A stretch of DNA of 47,012 nt from VGMA01 sp964655475 (GCA_964655475.1 CAZZMO010000012.1:1-47012); one strand, 5' to 3'. Shown: positions 16,237-25,473, numbered from the stretch's first letter. Made by a program: numbers and translations. The notes: generated by a model not told the origin, from the letters alone.

Positions 16237-17364
16237 ATGAAATTTTCGGCTACCCGTGGTAACTTATCGGATATGAATGCTTCTATTCCTCTGGAACAAG
16301 TAAAAAATATTTTGGTCATTATTTTCAAGTACCATGGAGATGTTCTTCTCTCATCCCCATTATTTTCTGCCCTGAAAGAGAGATTTCCTGAGGCAAACAT
16401 TGATGTCTACCTCTATAAAGAAACCTTACCGATGTTGATGGGACACCCCGCAATTCGAAATTTTTTTACCTATGATCAGCAGTGGAAAAAACTCTCCTCT
16501 TGGCAAAAGATGAAAAAAGAGGCGGTCAACCTAAAAACGATCCGCGACACAGGCTATGACATGACGATCAACCTTACCAAAGGGGATCGAGGAGCTATTG
16601 TCTCGAGAGTCTCCAAAGCCCCTTACCGGATTGGCTACGAGGCTGATAAAGGGATGGTAGGGCAATCCCACTGCTACACACACCTAGTCAGATGGACATC
16701 GACGAAAAGACACACTGTGGAACGAAATCTCGATACTTTACGCATTCTCGGAATTCATCCTTCCGAGGAATCGAGAGATCTCGTTTTTGCCCTCTCTCCC
16801 GTTGATCGTTTCCGAGTCAACCATCTTCTCGAAGGGAGGGAAAACTTTATTTTAATTCATCCCGCGTCTCGGATGTCTTATAAACATTGGCCAGCAGAAA
16901 AGTTTGCCGAACTGATCCTCCGCTTCCTCGATCAAGGGGAAACGGTTGTTGTATCGGGAGGCCCAGGAGAAGAGGAGAGGGGATTTATCGATTCTATCTT
17001 TGCTGAGCTCGGAGAGGAGCGGAAAAAAGTCCTTGATCTTGTTGGGCTCATGACCTTGAAAGAACTGGGCGCTCTCATTGAAGCCTCGAAACTTCTCGTC
17101 TCGGTTGACTCTGTTCCCCTCCACATGGCAAGTGCTGTCAAAGCGAAGACGATCGTCTTGTTTGGCCCCTCTTGTGATCAAACGTGGGGCCCTTGGAGAA
17201 ATCCTCATGCAGTAGTTGTCGCGATGTCAAAATCTTGTAGAGCTTGCGATGATGAAGGGTGTGGCAATACTTGGATGAGTGACTGTCTCAATGAGCTTCC
17301 TGTCAGTATGGTATGGCACGCATGCCAAGATCTTCTCAGAATTTCAGAGCAAGAACTTGTTTAA
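16237..17364 (+). CDS. waaQ: Lipopolysaccharide heptosyltransferase, WaaQ/RfaQ-like (GT9)
   Basis: Glycosyltransferase family 9 protein predicted to add heptose to an LPS core. The N-terminal Rossmann segment contains the family signature YHGDVLLSSPL, followed by LYKETLPML and a WKKL segment typical of heptosyltransferase III. The C-terminal domain has ILIHPASRMSYKHWPAEKF and the nucleotide-sugar site SVDSVPLHMASA with a following LFGPS. The 375-residue length is normal. The ATG at 16237 has a weak GGAA site; an in-frame ATG at 16273 would give a start closer to that of homologues. It is divergent from ndk. Heptose is absent from the minimal Kdo LPS of Chlamydia, so this suggests a longer core, unless the sugar specificity differs. 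Confidence 0.85.
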   Translation: MKFSATRGNLSDMNASIPLEQVKNILVIIFKYHGDVLLSSPLFSALKERFPEANIDVYLYKETLPMLMGHPAIRNFFTYDQQWKKLSSWQKMKKEAVNLKTIRDTGYDMTINLTKGDRGAIVSRVSKAPYRIGYEADKGMVGQSHCYTHLVRWTSTKRHTVERNLDTLRILGIHPSEESRDLVFALSPVDRFRVNHLLEGRENFILIHPASRMSYKHWPAEKFAELILRFLDQGETVVVSGGPGEEERGFIDSIFAELGEERKKVLDLVGLMTLKELGALIEASKLLVSVDSVPLHMASAVKAKTIVLFGPSCDQTWGPWRNPHAVVVAMSKSCRACDDEGCGNTWMSDCLNELPVSMVWHACQDLLRISEQELV

Positions 17365-17417
17365 AACGATCTTTCGATTTACACTCTCTTCATTTTAATC
17401 AACTCTTTAAAAAAAAC

Positions 17418-18284
17418 ATGCTCACATCCATAAGTTTTATCGAAAAAATCCATTTCGACATTAAAGCAAATCTCATCAATAAACAACCGAGCCGTGAATT
17501 GAAATGGTCTTGTGATTCTGTTTTACATAGTAAGATCGATGAATTTGCAGAGAAACATTTGTCAGAGTATATCTACTCTCGAGAATACAAAGTAGTAACG
17601 GTTTCTAAGCTCGGATACTGGAAAGTATCGAGTGTAGGCAGAGCTTTTTTTGCAGAAGAGTCTTGTTATCATATGCATGATCCCACGGGAGTTTTTTCTG
17701 TGGGAAAATCAGAGATCAGTGATTTTACTCTAGGAAGGACTGTTCTTCAGATCACTACATCCATAGGAGTTACTACTGAAAAAGTAGAAGATATTGTCAG
17801 TCGATTTGAAGAGCTTTTTATGGGTGGAGTGACCCAGTTGTACGAATGGCGTTATGAAAAAATTCAAAACTGTAAAAAAATGGATCAGGTCGTTGGTATA
17901 CTGATGGATAAGGGACTGATCATTAATATACATGAACCATATATCGTGTTGGATGGAGGTATGATCTCCACTCGGCAGTCGATCGGTGTACAGCAAAGCG
18001 ATGAGCCTTGGGTCGAAATCATGATGAGCAAAGATTGGGAAGGGACCGAAGAAGCCTTCGTACGCTTAAAAGATGAGCTCATTGCCATCAAGCAGCAAGG
18101 CCCAATGATCAAACAATATGCCTTTGACATCAGTAAGCTACATCCTGAACTTTATGATGAGTTTTTTCAAAAGCTCCTTGTTCTTGAGTTAAAGGTGAGC
18201 CTAGATGTCCCTTTCGTCGATGTGGAGTCGCCCACATCAGATCGTAAAGTCTATAAACAATATCTGATGATTGATCTAACGTAG
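17418..18284 (+). CDS. Unknown protein, member 1 of a tandem paralogous pair
   Basis: I do not recognise this 288-residue protein. It is related to the next gene: both end in KQYLMIDL plus one residue. They also share IK(Q/R)YAF(D/N)IS with a following Pro-Glu (about 231-244), a DVPF motif near 263, and EPY(I/F)VL near 173-178 in the same order. No signal peptide or membrane segment is visible. A longer reading frame opens at 17313 inside the heptosyltransferase gene, but its extra residues have no counterpart in the paralogue, so I use the ATG at 17418 even though its ribosome site is poor. Codon use looks more AT-rich than the flanking housekeeping genes. Confidence 0.75.
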   Translation: MLTSISFIEKIHFDIKANLINKQPSRELKWSCDSVLHSKIDEFAEKHLSEYIYSREYKVVTVSKLGYWKVSSVGRAFFAEESCYHMHDPTGVFSVGKSEISDFTLGRTVLQITTSIGVTTEKVEDIVSRFEELFMGGVTQLYEWRYEKIQNCKKMDQVVGILMDKGLIINIHEPYIVLDGGMISTRQSIGVQQSDEPWVEIMMSKDWEGTEEAFVRLKDELIAIKQQGPMIKQYAFDISKLHPELYDEFFQKLLVLELKVSLDVPFVDVESPTSDRKVYKQYLMIDLT

Positions 18285-18293
18285 GAGAATTGC

Positions 18294-19340
18294 ATGCTCT
18301 CAATTAGTGAGTATCATGCATTGAGATCAATACCGATCACGATTGATCACGATCCGATATTAAAACAGTTAGATTTGGATATAGAAGAAATTCATAATAA
18401 AGAGCCCAGCGAAAGGGCTCATAGATATGAATGGTGTCTTGGGGCTGTGACTCATGATAGGATTAGTATCTATATGAGCTACATTCTTGCTTTTCATTTC
18501 GTCCGAGAGGAGTTTGTTATTTCTACCTCTCTGTATGCTCATCGGTGGCATGTGAATCTTACTGATGAAGTTTCGTTAATTCAAGATGTGGTGCATCGCA
18601 TCTACTCTTGGGATCGTTCAGGGAAAGTAAGTTATGAAGCGATTACTCCAGAAGAGCTACAAGAACAATTTAAGGGTGGTCGTTCATTAGAGATCAAAGG
18701 CATCACAGGATCTCATGAGCGCCCTTATGCGAAAACATCAGAGGATCTCAAAAAATGGTTTAAAGAGGAAGTGCTTGTAACCATTAGTAGGCTTGCACCG
18801 ACCTCTTTTTCTTCTGTGCTTTGGCGTTATGAAGAGATGAATTTTTACCCACACGTAAAAGTATTGTATAAACTGCTGAAAAAAGAGGGGTTTCATATCT
18901 CCCTAGAAGAGCCTTATTTTGTTTTGAAACATGGTTGTCCTTTTCCTTATCAAGCGTTATCTATTTCTGTAGATGATCCTCCTCGACCAGGTGAGGAATG
19001 TTTGAGTCCTAATTTCTCGATCCATAAGGTTCAATTAGCGATTCAAGGTTGTAAAGAGAAGGTTTCATTCGATTCGATCGAGGAGCGTCAAGCTGTAGAA
19101 TCGCTAGAAGAGGGGAGAGTGAGGCTTTTGGATGAAATCAAAAGTACTACAAAGCTCGATCTTTTGATCAAGCGCTACGCATTTAACATTTCCATGATGG
19201 TCCCTGAGGCAAAGAGCGCTCTTTGTCAAGAATTGACCGACTTAGGATATCTAGCCTTCATCGATGTTCCCTTCATTTGCCGAGGAGAGGCTCCTTCAGA
19301 GGTCTGCTTTAAGCAATACCTGATGATCGATCTTCCTTAG
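18294..19340 (+). CDS. Unknown protein, member 2 of a tandem paralogous pair
   Basis: 348-residue protein of unknown function, homologous in its C-terminal half to the gene just upstream. Shared landmarks are WRYEEM near 177-182, EEPYFVLKHG at 205-214, IKRYAFNIS at 292-300, FIDVPFI at 322-328 and the terminal KQYLMIDL. It is about 60 residues longer, with a distinct N-terminal domain containing several His/Trp residues. An AGGAG ribosome site precedes the ATG, only 9 bp after the upstream stop, so the two are co-translated. The TAG stop overlaps the stop codon of convergent lptB by 4 bp. Confidence 0.8.
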   Translation: MLSISEYHALRSIPITIDHDPILKQLDLDIEEIHNKEPSERAHRYEWCLGAVTHDRISIYMSYILAFHFVREEFVISTSLYAHRWHVNLTDEVSLIQDVVHRIYSWDRSGKVSYEAITPEELQEQFKGGRSLEIKGITGSHERPYAKTSEDLKKWFKEEVLVTISRLAPTSFSSVLWRYEEMNFYPHVKVLYKLLKKEGFHISLEEPYFVLKHGCPFPYQALSISVDDPPRPGEECLSPNFSIHKVQLAIQGCKEKVSFDSIEERQAVESLEEGRVRLLDEIKSTTKLDLLIKRYAFNISMMVPEAKSALCQELTDLGYLAFIDVPFICRGEAPSEVCFKQYLMIDLP

Positions 19341-20059
19341 AGAGAGAAAGTTTCGCCGAGATATTCTTGCCGAACAAGAGGACTTGCGATGAGGTCTTCT
19401 GCAGAGCCTTCTGCAAGTAGGCTTCCCTTTTGGATGAGGTAGGTTCGATCGACAAATGAGAAGATCTCTCTTGCATTGTGATCGGTGACGAGGATGCTGA
19501 TCCCACGCGTTTTGAGGTATTGAATCGTTTTTTTCACATCATTGATTGTGATGGGGTCAACATTGGCAAAAGGTTCATCGAGGAGGAGGAGAGAGGGGTT
19601 CGTTGTGAGGGCTTTTGCGATTTCGAGGCGTCTTTTTTCTCCACCAGAGAGGAGGGCTGCCTTTCTTTTAGCAAGATGGGAGAGGTTTAATTCTCCAAGG
19701 TTTTCTTTGAGCCTCTTGAGCCTTTCTTCTTTGGAAAGGGGAAGGGTCTCTAGGATGCACAAGATGTTATCTTCGACAGAGAGGTCTCTAAATATAGAGG
19801 GCTCTTGTGCGAGGTATCCAATCCCCATTTTTGCCCGTTTATGGATGGGGAGAGCAGAGATATCTTGGCCGTGAAAAATGATCGCCCCTTTATCTGGGCT
19901 AAGAAGTCCCATGATGATGTGAAAGATGGTCGTCTTCCCTGCGCCGTTTGGCCCAAGGAGACCCACAATCTCACTAGAGGAGATGGTAAGGGAAAAATCG
20001 CTTAGAACAGAGCGTTGACCAAAATGTTTGATCAAATTTTTCACTTCAAAGAGCACCAA
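19337..20059 (-). CDS. lptB: LPS export ABC transporter ATPase LptB
   Basis: Cytoplasmic ATPase that powers transport of LPS from the inner membrane to the outer membrane with LptFG. The 240-residue product has Walker A GPNGAGKTT (about 35-43), signature motif LSGGEKRR, Walker B LLLLDEPFANVD and the H-loop in LVTDHNARE, all typical of LptB. Its start overlaps the lptA-like stop by 14 bp. It is last in the dapB/kdsA-lptC-lptA-lptB direction, and the C. trachomatis locus has the same arrangement. Confidence 0.96.
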   Translation of the reverse strand: MVLFEVKNLIKHFGQRSVLSDFSLTISSSEIVGLLGPNGAGKTTIFHIIMGLLSPDKGAIIFHGQDISALPIHKRAKMGIGYLAQEPSIFRDLSVEDNILCILETLPLSKEERLKRLKENLGELNLSHLAKRKAALLSGGEKRRLEIAKALTTNPSLLLLDEPFANVDPITINDVKKTIQYLKTRGISILVTDHNAREIFSFVDRTYLIQKGSLLAEGSAEDLIASPLVRQEYLGETFSL

Positions 20060-21218
20060 ACACTTCCTCCTTCCAGTTGGACTTGATCGGGAAAGAAAAA
20101 TTCACAATCCCTTCTCCTTGAATTTTACTCTTATGACTTTCTTTGTCAAAGAGAACTACAAGTTTTTCTGCGTTCATGAGGAGAGAGTCTTTGCCGAGGA
20201 TGACAGGCTCCTCTTCTGAGCCGGTCAATGTGAGGGAATTTTCTTCATGGTTGTAATCGACCATCTGTGCAGTTGCATAGCGCAAGGGGAAGAAGGAGGC
20301 ATTCGGAGTGATCTTCACATGGTCGATGAATGAGATGTGTTTCAGAGATTTTTCTGCTGTATAGCCGAGCTGCAAAGCAGAGCTTTCGATGTGGAGGAAA
20401 TCATTCATGAAGCAAAGTGGCTCTGAAGGGCTTTCTACTTTTGTGATATTCTCTGCTTCGTCTAAAAAGATTTGGATCAGACCTGGAGAGGAGATGAGCC
20501 CTAAGTTTAAAGGTTCGAGCGTAGCCCCTTGGTCAAAGACAATCGATCGATCCCCTTTGGTAAACAAGGTGTGCTTTGCTTGGATACGGCATCCATTTAC
20601 CACCCCATCTAATTCATCAAAGGAGAAGGTTTTTGAATGGGTGTCGTAAGAGATTTTTTTCGCTAGAAAGGTCTCTTTTGGTGTTTTAATTTGGCAGGTT
20701 GACTCTTCATCAGTTCCAAAAAAATGGAGCATCCCTTGTGGAAGATATTCTACTTTGTCTGCCGAAATGTGGTACAAGCCCGCAATGACAAGCTCAACTA
20801 GTGTCTCTCCAGAGAGGGATTGGAGCGCTTTTGTTTCTTCGTTTAGAAATTTACAGCGGATGTTTTTTGCCTTCAAGAGAAGGGGAAGTTCTCCATTCTG
20901 ATCTGAGATGGTAACAAATGCATCATCTGTTGCCTTCAATACAGCCTCTAAGCGCGTGAAGTCAAAGTCAGCGAGATCGCATTCCATATAGCGGCTATCT
21001 GAAAGGGAGATCTTTACTCCATGTTCAAATGTGGCGTGTGAGAGGCGATTTTCTTTGTCATTTTCCATTTTTTCAACGGTGACTTTATCTGCTTCAAAAT
21101 GGCCAAGTGGATGGTCAATCGAGACATGCCCATTCAGTGTTAGTAGATCGGAGACAAAAGAAACTTCATCAGATGAGATGAGAGCTCCTGCTGCGAGTAG
21201 AGATAGTAGATAATGCAT
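20046..21218 (-). CDS. lptA: OstA/LptA-like periplasmic LPS transport protein
   Basis: Predicted periplasmic bridge component of LPS export. The 390-residue product begins with a short signal peptide (about 1-16, LLSLLAAGALISS). Repeated beta strands with an OstA-N flavour follow: repeats of the type LTLNGHVSIDHPLG, then later LxxGxEEPVIL and INFSFP-like strands. It is about twice the length of E. coli LptA, so it probably contains two jellyroll units or fuses LptA with another domain. It lies 1 bp after the LptC-like gene and overlaps lptB, a typical lpt operon. Confidence 0.75.
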   Translation of the reverse strand: MHYLLSLLAAGALISSDEVSFVSDLLTLNGHVSIDHPLGHFEADKVTVEKMENDKENRLSHATFEHGVKISLSDSRYMECDLADFDFTRLEAVLKATDDAFVTISDQNGELPLLLKAKNIRCKFLNEETKALQSLSGETLVELVIAGLYHISADKVEYLPQGMLHFFGTDEESTCQIKTPKETFLAKKISYDTHSKTFSFDELDGVVNGCRIQAKHTLFTKGDRSIVFDQGATLEPLNLGLISSPGLIQIFLDEAENITKVESPSEPLCFMNDFLHIESSALQLGYTAEKSLKHISFIDHVKITPNASFFPLRYATAQMVDYNHEENSLTLTGSEEEPVILGKDSLLMNAEKLVVLFDKESHKSKIQGEGIVNFSFPIKSNWKEEVFGAL

Positions 21219-21219
21219 G

Positions 21220-21744
21220 CTATGATCCCTCCAAATTTAGGTGAGCTGTGAAATTTTTGCTAGAAAAGCAGGGTTTGAGTTCGTGAAAATAAAACGAAAG
21301 ATTTCGCCCAAATCCTTGAAATAGAAGAGCTTCTCGGTCGTAGATCGAAAGTTGAAAGTCGTTTGCCTGAAAGGTTTGGTGTTTAAAATCGTAGACCGCT
21401 TCCGTTCCTTCAAAGAGCCTTCTTTGGGGAGGATCTTCATACCAAATCTGGAAGCTCGCCATATCTTCTAAAATGAGGACCCCTTTCGGAGAGGGTTTGA
21501 AATTGAAATGGGAAGAGGGGTAGTGGATGTGGTAGATGATGCGGTGGTCTTTATCCTTTTGGAGGAGGACTTTTTCCACCCCTTTTCTCTCATGAAGCGA
21601 TTTCATGGAGAGGAAGTCTGAATGATTTTTCGTGAAGAGCTCTTCTTTTCCCAGTTGAATCGAGGAGAATTGGAATTGCCAAACAAATAAAGAGGTGAGT
21701 AGAAAGAGTGCTAAGATGAAGAACCACTTTACACGTTTAAACAT
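21220..21744 (-). CDS. lptC: LptC-like bitopic LPS export protein
   Basis: 174-residue protein with one N-terminal membrane anchor (about 5-25, WFFILALFLLTSLFVW) and a periplasmic beta-rich domain of about 150 residues, the architecture of LptC. Position between kdsA and the lptA-like gene supports the assignment; the sequence itself is diverged. The chosen ATG at 21744 places the anchor at the N-terminus. A longer frame starting at 21777 would lie inside kdsA. The chosen start still overlaps the kdsA stop by 16 bp. Confidence 0.7.
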   Translation of the reverse strand: MFKRVKWFFILALFLLTSLFVWQFQFSSIQLGKEELFTKNHSDFLSMKSLHERKGVEKVLLQKDKDHRIIYHIHYPSSHFNFKPSPKGVLILEDMASFQIWYEDPPQRRLFEGTEAVYDFKHQTFQANDFQLSIYDREALLFQGFGRNLSFYFHELKPCFSSKNFTAHLNLEGS

Positions 21745-22526
21745 GGAGCCCTCGTTGCACGATAAATCGCAAGACACTGATCCATCAGAGGGGAGAGTTC
21801 TGCCAGAGGGAGCATGTTACTGCTGTCACTTTTAGCTGATTTCGGATCGGGATGTGTTTCGAGAAAAATCATGTCAGCTCCCGCTGCGACAGCGGCTTTG
21901 ACGAGGTAGGGGATAAACGCACGATTGCCACCCGTAGTTTTTCCATCTCCACCAGGGAGCTGAACAGAGTGGGTTCCATCGTAGCAAATGGGGTAGCCAA
22001 ATGGTTTCATGATCGGAATGCTGCGCATGTCACTCACCAGGTTGTTGTAACCAAAGGTGGTTCCCCGCTCCGTGATGATGATCTGTCGATTACCTGTACT
22101 TTCAATCTTTTTGACAGGATGGATCATATCGTGTGGGGCGACAAACTGCCCTTTTTTGATATTCACGATTTTTCCCGTGTTTCCTGCTGCAACTAATAGG
22201 TCTGTTTGACGGCATAAGAAAGCGGGGATTTGGAGGACATCGCACACTTCAGCGACAGGTGCTGCTTGCTCAGGGAGGTGAATGTCTGTTAAAACAGGGA
22301 TATGGAAGGTCTTCTTTACTTTTTCGAGAATCTGAAGGCCGAGCTCCATTCCAGGACCTCGATATGAGTCGATCGAAGAGCGGTTTGCCTTGTCGAAACT
22401 CCCTTTAAAGAACCAAGAAACATTCCGCTTCTTGCAGATCTCTGAGACCTCTTTTGCAATTTCGAGTGCCACATCTTCTGATTCGAGTGCACAAGGACCT
22501 AAAATAAAAGATAATTCTTCTTTCAT
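21729..22526 (-). CDS. kdsA: 2-dehydro-3-deoxyphosphooctonate aldolase (Kdo-8-phosphate synthase)
   Basis: Condenses PEP with arabinose 5-phosphate to make Kdo 8-phosphate for LPS. The 265-residue TIM-barrel product contains the family landmarks LGPCALES near the N-terminus, FKGSFDKANRSS, DIHLPEQA, IPAFLCRQTDLL, the PEP-site loop VNIKKGQF, and the C-terminal LETHPDP with Asp. The CxxH/N pattern that separates metal and non-metal forms was not assigned. It is first of the LPS block with lptC overlapping its 3' end. Confidence 0.97.
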   Translation of the reverse strand: MKEELSFILGPCALESEDVALEIAKEVSEICKKRNVSWFFKGSFDKANRSSIDSYRGPGMELGLQILEKVKKTFHIPVLTDIHLPEQAAPVAEVCDVLQIPAFLCRQTDLLVAAGNTGKIVNIKKGQFVAPHDMIHPVKKIESTGNRQIIITERGTTFGYNNLVSDMRSIPIMKPFGYPICYDGTHSVQLPGGDGKTTGGNRAFIPYLVKAAVAAGADMIFLETHPDPKSAKSDSSNMLPLAELSPLMDQCLAIYRATRAPCLNV

Positions 22527-22554
22527 GGCAGCATCGTAGCACGAATGTTACTTC

Positions 22555-23295
22555 TCATGCAATAGGAAGTAGGTCTTTCATTTCGTAAAAACCGTTCGGT
22601 TTCTCAACGAGGAATTCAGCGGCTTTGATCGCCCCTTCAGCGAATAAATCGCGAGAGAGCGCCTTGTGAGTGAGTTCAATCACCTCACTTCCCGATTCAA
22701 AAGAGACCGTGTGCGTTCCGATGATATCCCCTTCACGATATGAGAGGATCTCTGGCGTGGTTTTTAACGATTTTGCGAGCTGGAGCGCCGTTCCACTCGG
22801 CATATCTTTTTTCTCTTTGTGGTGCCATTCCTGGATCGTCACTTTAGAGTGGCGGTGAAACGCCTCATCGCAGAGCTGGATAAATTTTGCGAGGAAGGGA
22901 ATCCCGAGGGCAAAGTTGGGAGCCCACAAAATGGGGATGTGGGCAGAGAGCTCTTGAATCAGCTGGAGCGTCTCTTTTTTATAGCCTGTCACTCCAATCA
23001 CGAGGGGCACTTTGGCTCTCAATACAGAGGGGATATAGCGAGAGATCGCTTCTGGGTTTGAGACATCGATGATGACATCACTAGTTGAAGCCATTTTTTC
23101 ATATTGAGCGTGGAAGAGGATCGGGTTTTCGTAGGAGGGGAAGAGAGATGCAACAGGTTTTCCCGCGTAAGAGCTTTGAGGTCTCACGATAGCATGCTCT
23201 AGAGTGCAAGTTTCGTGATCAATCAACTTCATAACGATTTTGGAGCCCAATTTTCCAGTGGCTCCGATGATGGAAAGACGAATTTTTTGGCTCAT
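22555..23295 (-). CDS. dapB: 4-hydroxy-tetrahydrodipicolinate reductase
   Basis: NAD(P)H-dependent reductase of the diaminopimelate/lysine pathway, supplying meso-DAP for peptidoglycan. The 246-residue product has the N-terminal nucleotide-binding motif IGATGKLG, the VIGVTGY strand, and the catalytic signature WHHKEKKDMPSGTA (His-His, Lys, PSGT). A frame extending to a TTG at 23331 was rejected because the ATG at 23295 puts the Rossmann strand at the normal position. The gap to kdsA is 28 bp. Confidence 0.95.
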   Translation of the reverse strand: MSQKIRLSIIGATGKLGSKIVMKLIDHETCTLEHAIVRPQSSYAGKPVASLFPSYENPILFHAQYEKMASTSDVIIDVSNPEAISRYIPSVLRAKVPLVIGVTGYKKETLQLIQELSAHIPILWAPNFALGIPFLAKFIQLCDEAFHRHSKVTIQEWHHKEKKDMPSGTALQLAKSLKTTPEILSYREGDIIGTHTVSFESGSEVIELTHKALSRDLFAEGAIKAAEFLVEKPNGFYEMKDLLPIA

Positions 23296-23407
23296 GGAAA
23301 CTAGGTTACTCAAGGGAAAACTTAACGGCAACGAAAAAATTTTAAAAATTTCTTACCATTATAATAAAGATTTTATTAATATATTGTAAACAAATCGTGA
23401 GGTTCAC

Positions 23408-25399
23408 ATGTCGCAGGCAATCACAAGAGACAGCTCTAGAAGTCTGTCAGAAACATATGGTTCAAATGGGAAGACTTTACCTGAAATTGAGGCAGAAGTG
23501 GACAGATCAGTTCAAGGTTTAGAAGAGGCCCTCAACTGCATCGGTCAGACACTCAATGAAAAAAAACCACAAGAAGCAGATCTTTTAGCAGGGGTGGGAA
23601 TTCTCCACTCCCATATCAAATCTGTTTCTTCCTTGATGGAGGAGGTGGGAGATATTTTGAAGGAAAAGCAGCAAGAGGAGAGAGTCTCAAAATCCTATTC
23701 ATGGCTTTTTTGTCATTCACATCCAACAGAAGTTGCGCTAGATGTCGTCTCTCTTGGGTTAAATGTCGTGAATAACGTGATAAAAACGGCAGATTTTTCA
23801 TCGACGAGTGCAGTCGGTTGGGCCTCTGTCGGATTGAACGTTCTATCGACTGTGTTTTCAAAATCGATCGATAAAAAGCAGGCAGAGGAGCTATCTCGAC
23901 AAAAAACGAAGACGAAGCTTCACAAAATGGTAGCTCGCCTCTCTATTGTTGAAAGAGCTCATACGATGGCAAAGCTCTTTAAGCTCTTCGAGCTCCTTCG
24001 CCGAGGTGAAACTGTGGTAGGACCAAATGTCATCAATAGTGGATTGAAAGAGTGTCGTAGAATTCCTGAACCTTTAAAACAGTATGTTAATCCAGAGGGG
24101 ATGGCGATGCAGTTGATCGCAGTTGCCAACATCGATTTGACAACTCTCAACACATCGACAAACCTCGGAAGAACTGTTGCAAGAGTCATTGAGCGGCAAC
24201 ATACGGCTCATGATCCGATGCCAGAGGAAGAAGAAATCGTTGAAGTGGGTGAATTAGTAAGACGTTGGAATGACGCATCTTATCAAATCAAAACTACTTT
24301 GCATGGAGTAGATGCCTTGATGATTGAGCGTTTACAAAGGCCAGGTCAACTCCACTTTAATCCGATGATTACGATCTTGAATCGACAAATCGCGAAGTTA
24401 AAAATGGTGAGTCAAAATGTGGATAAAATGATCCATACTAAAGATCAGAAGCCCACATGTTGTTCTTACAAAAATCGATTCTTTGCATTCTCAGTTGTTG
24501 AAACTGCGATGACGATTGTTGCGATTACAAGTTATATTTTCTTTAACCTCATCAGTGCTGATAGCGTTACAGGAATCTGGGTTTCTGGGATGGTGCTGAT
24601 AGTTGGGCCCTTGATTTCAAAGGTGAATAAATATGTGATGAAAAGGGTTATTGAAGAGGAAGTGAATCGACAAGAACTCATCAAGATGAGAGAGGAACAC
24701 TCATTCATCGAAAGCACGGAGACATTTGTCATTACACTTCAGGCAATTCAAGATGCCCAAGAGGATTTTGCGCCAGAAAAGCTTTCAGAACTTCTCGAAG
24801 TGTGCCGCACTTCTGGATATGTGAAGGATTATGTTTCAGAAGATGTTATGAGAGGGGTTGTTACAAAACAGGTAAAAGATTCTGTATCGACAGATGTGGC
24901 GGGAACTCGTTATGTAAAAACCATGGAAGAGAGGGCATATACAGATATTACAAAAAGAAAGTCGAGTCGCGAGCGGATTGTAGAGGAGCTAGACTCAACT
25001 TCTAGGGAGAGAGAATTCAAGAGGAAAGGTACCATCCAAGAGGAGAAAATTGAGCTCACCATCAAAACTTCTTCAAAAACCATGGATATGACTCCATCTC
25101 CTGTTGTGATGAGAAGTAATTCTTATAAGGAGTTTGATGAAATCAGTGATTTGGGGGATTCAGATGATGAAGGGGTTGTAAGTTCTAGAATAACATTGCC
25201 TCCTTGTTTTAAAAGACAGACATCAGATCATGTGAGAACGAGACAGGATGAGCTTTTGGCCCAATTTGCAGGACAAATCGCTATGGTGGCAAATCGAGAA
25301 TCTCCCGATACGCCACAAAAATACTTGTCTGCTCTTATCTTGTCATCTGATAGCAAGGATGCAGCTGAAAGCAAAATCAAGGGGGATGACGCTGTGTAA
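23408..25399 (+). CDS. Chlamydial protein with bilobed membrane hairpin (Inc-like candidate)
   Basis: Unknown 663-residue protein. Residues 1-350 are largely helical, with likely coiled coil at 25-92 and 155-200 and a weakly hydrophobic patch at 107-150. Two closely spaced transmembrane segments follow at about 358-382 and 387-405, then a long cytoplasmic-type C-terminal part. The C-terminal part has coiled coil and, from about 530, a charged, Ser/Thr-rich probably disordered region. Paired hydrophobic segments with a short loop are the hallmark of chlamydial inclusion membrane (Inc) proteins, but those usually sit nearer the N-terminus. No Sec signal. The ATG has a GTGAGG site, and a TATAAT lies at 23360-23365. 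Function unknown; Inc identity is inference. Confidence 0.8.
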   Translation: MSQAITRDSSRSLSETYGSNGKTLPEIEAEVDRSVQGLEEALNCIGQTLNEKKPQEADLLAGVGILHSHIKSVSSLMEEVGDILKEKQQEERVSKSYSWLFCHSHPTEVALDVVSLGLNVVNNVIKTADFSSTSAVGWASVGLNVLSTVFSKSIDKKQAEELSRQKTKTKLHKMVARLSIVERAHTMAKLFKLFELLRRGETVVGPNVINSGLKECRRIPEPLKQYVNPEGMAMQLIAVANIDLTTLNTSTNLGRTVARVIERQHTAHDPMPEEEEIVEVGELVRRWNDASYQIKTTLHGVDALMIERLQRPGQLHFNPMITILNRQIAKLKMVSQNVDKMIHTKDQKPTCCSYKNRFFAFSVVETAMTIVAITSYIFFNLISADSVTGIWVSGMVLIVGPLISKVNKYVMKRVIEEEVNRQELIKMREEHSFIESTETFVITLQAIQDAQEDFAPEKLSELLEVCRTSGYVKDYVSEDVMRGVVTKQVKDSVSTDVAGTRYVKTMEERAYTDITKRKSSRERIVEELDSTSREREFKRKGTIQEEKIELTIKTSSKTMDMTPSPVVMRSNSYKEFDEISDLGDSDDEGVVSSRITLPPCFKRQTSDHVRTRQDELLAQFAGQIAMVANRESPDTPQKYLSALILSSDSKDAAESKIKGDDAV

Positions 25400-25432
25400 G
25401 GGAGCTCGAAACAGATTCTAGGGAAATATCAC

Positions 25433-25461
25433 TTGAAAATGATTCGGTGATTCCGTACACT
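25433..25461 (+). promoter_or_regulatory. Promoter of tRNA-Arg(TCT)
   Basis: TTGAAA (25433-25438) and TACACT (25456-25461) are separated by 17 bp. The -10 box ends 12 bp before the mature tRNA 5' end. Confidence 0.75.
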
Positions 25462-25473
25462 GTTAGGAGTTTT

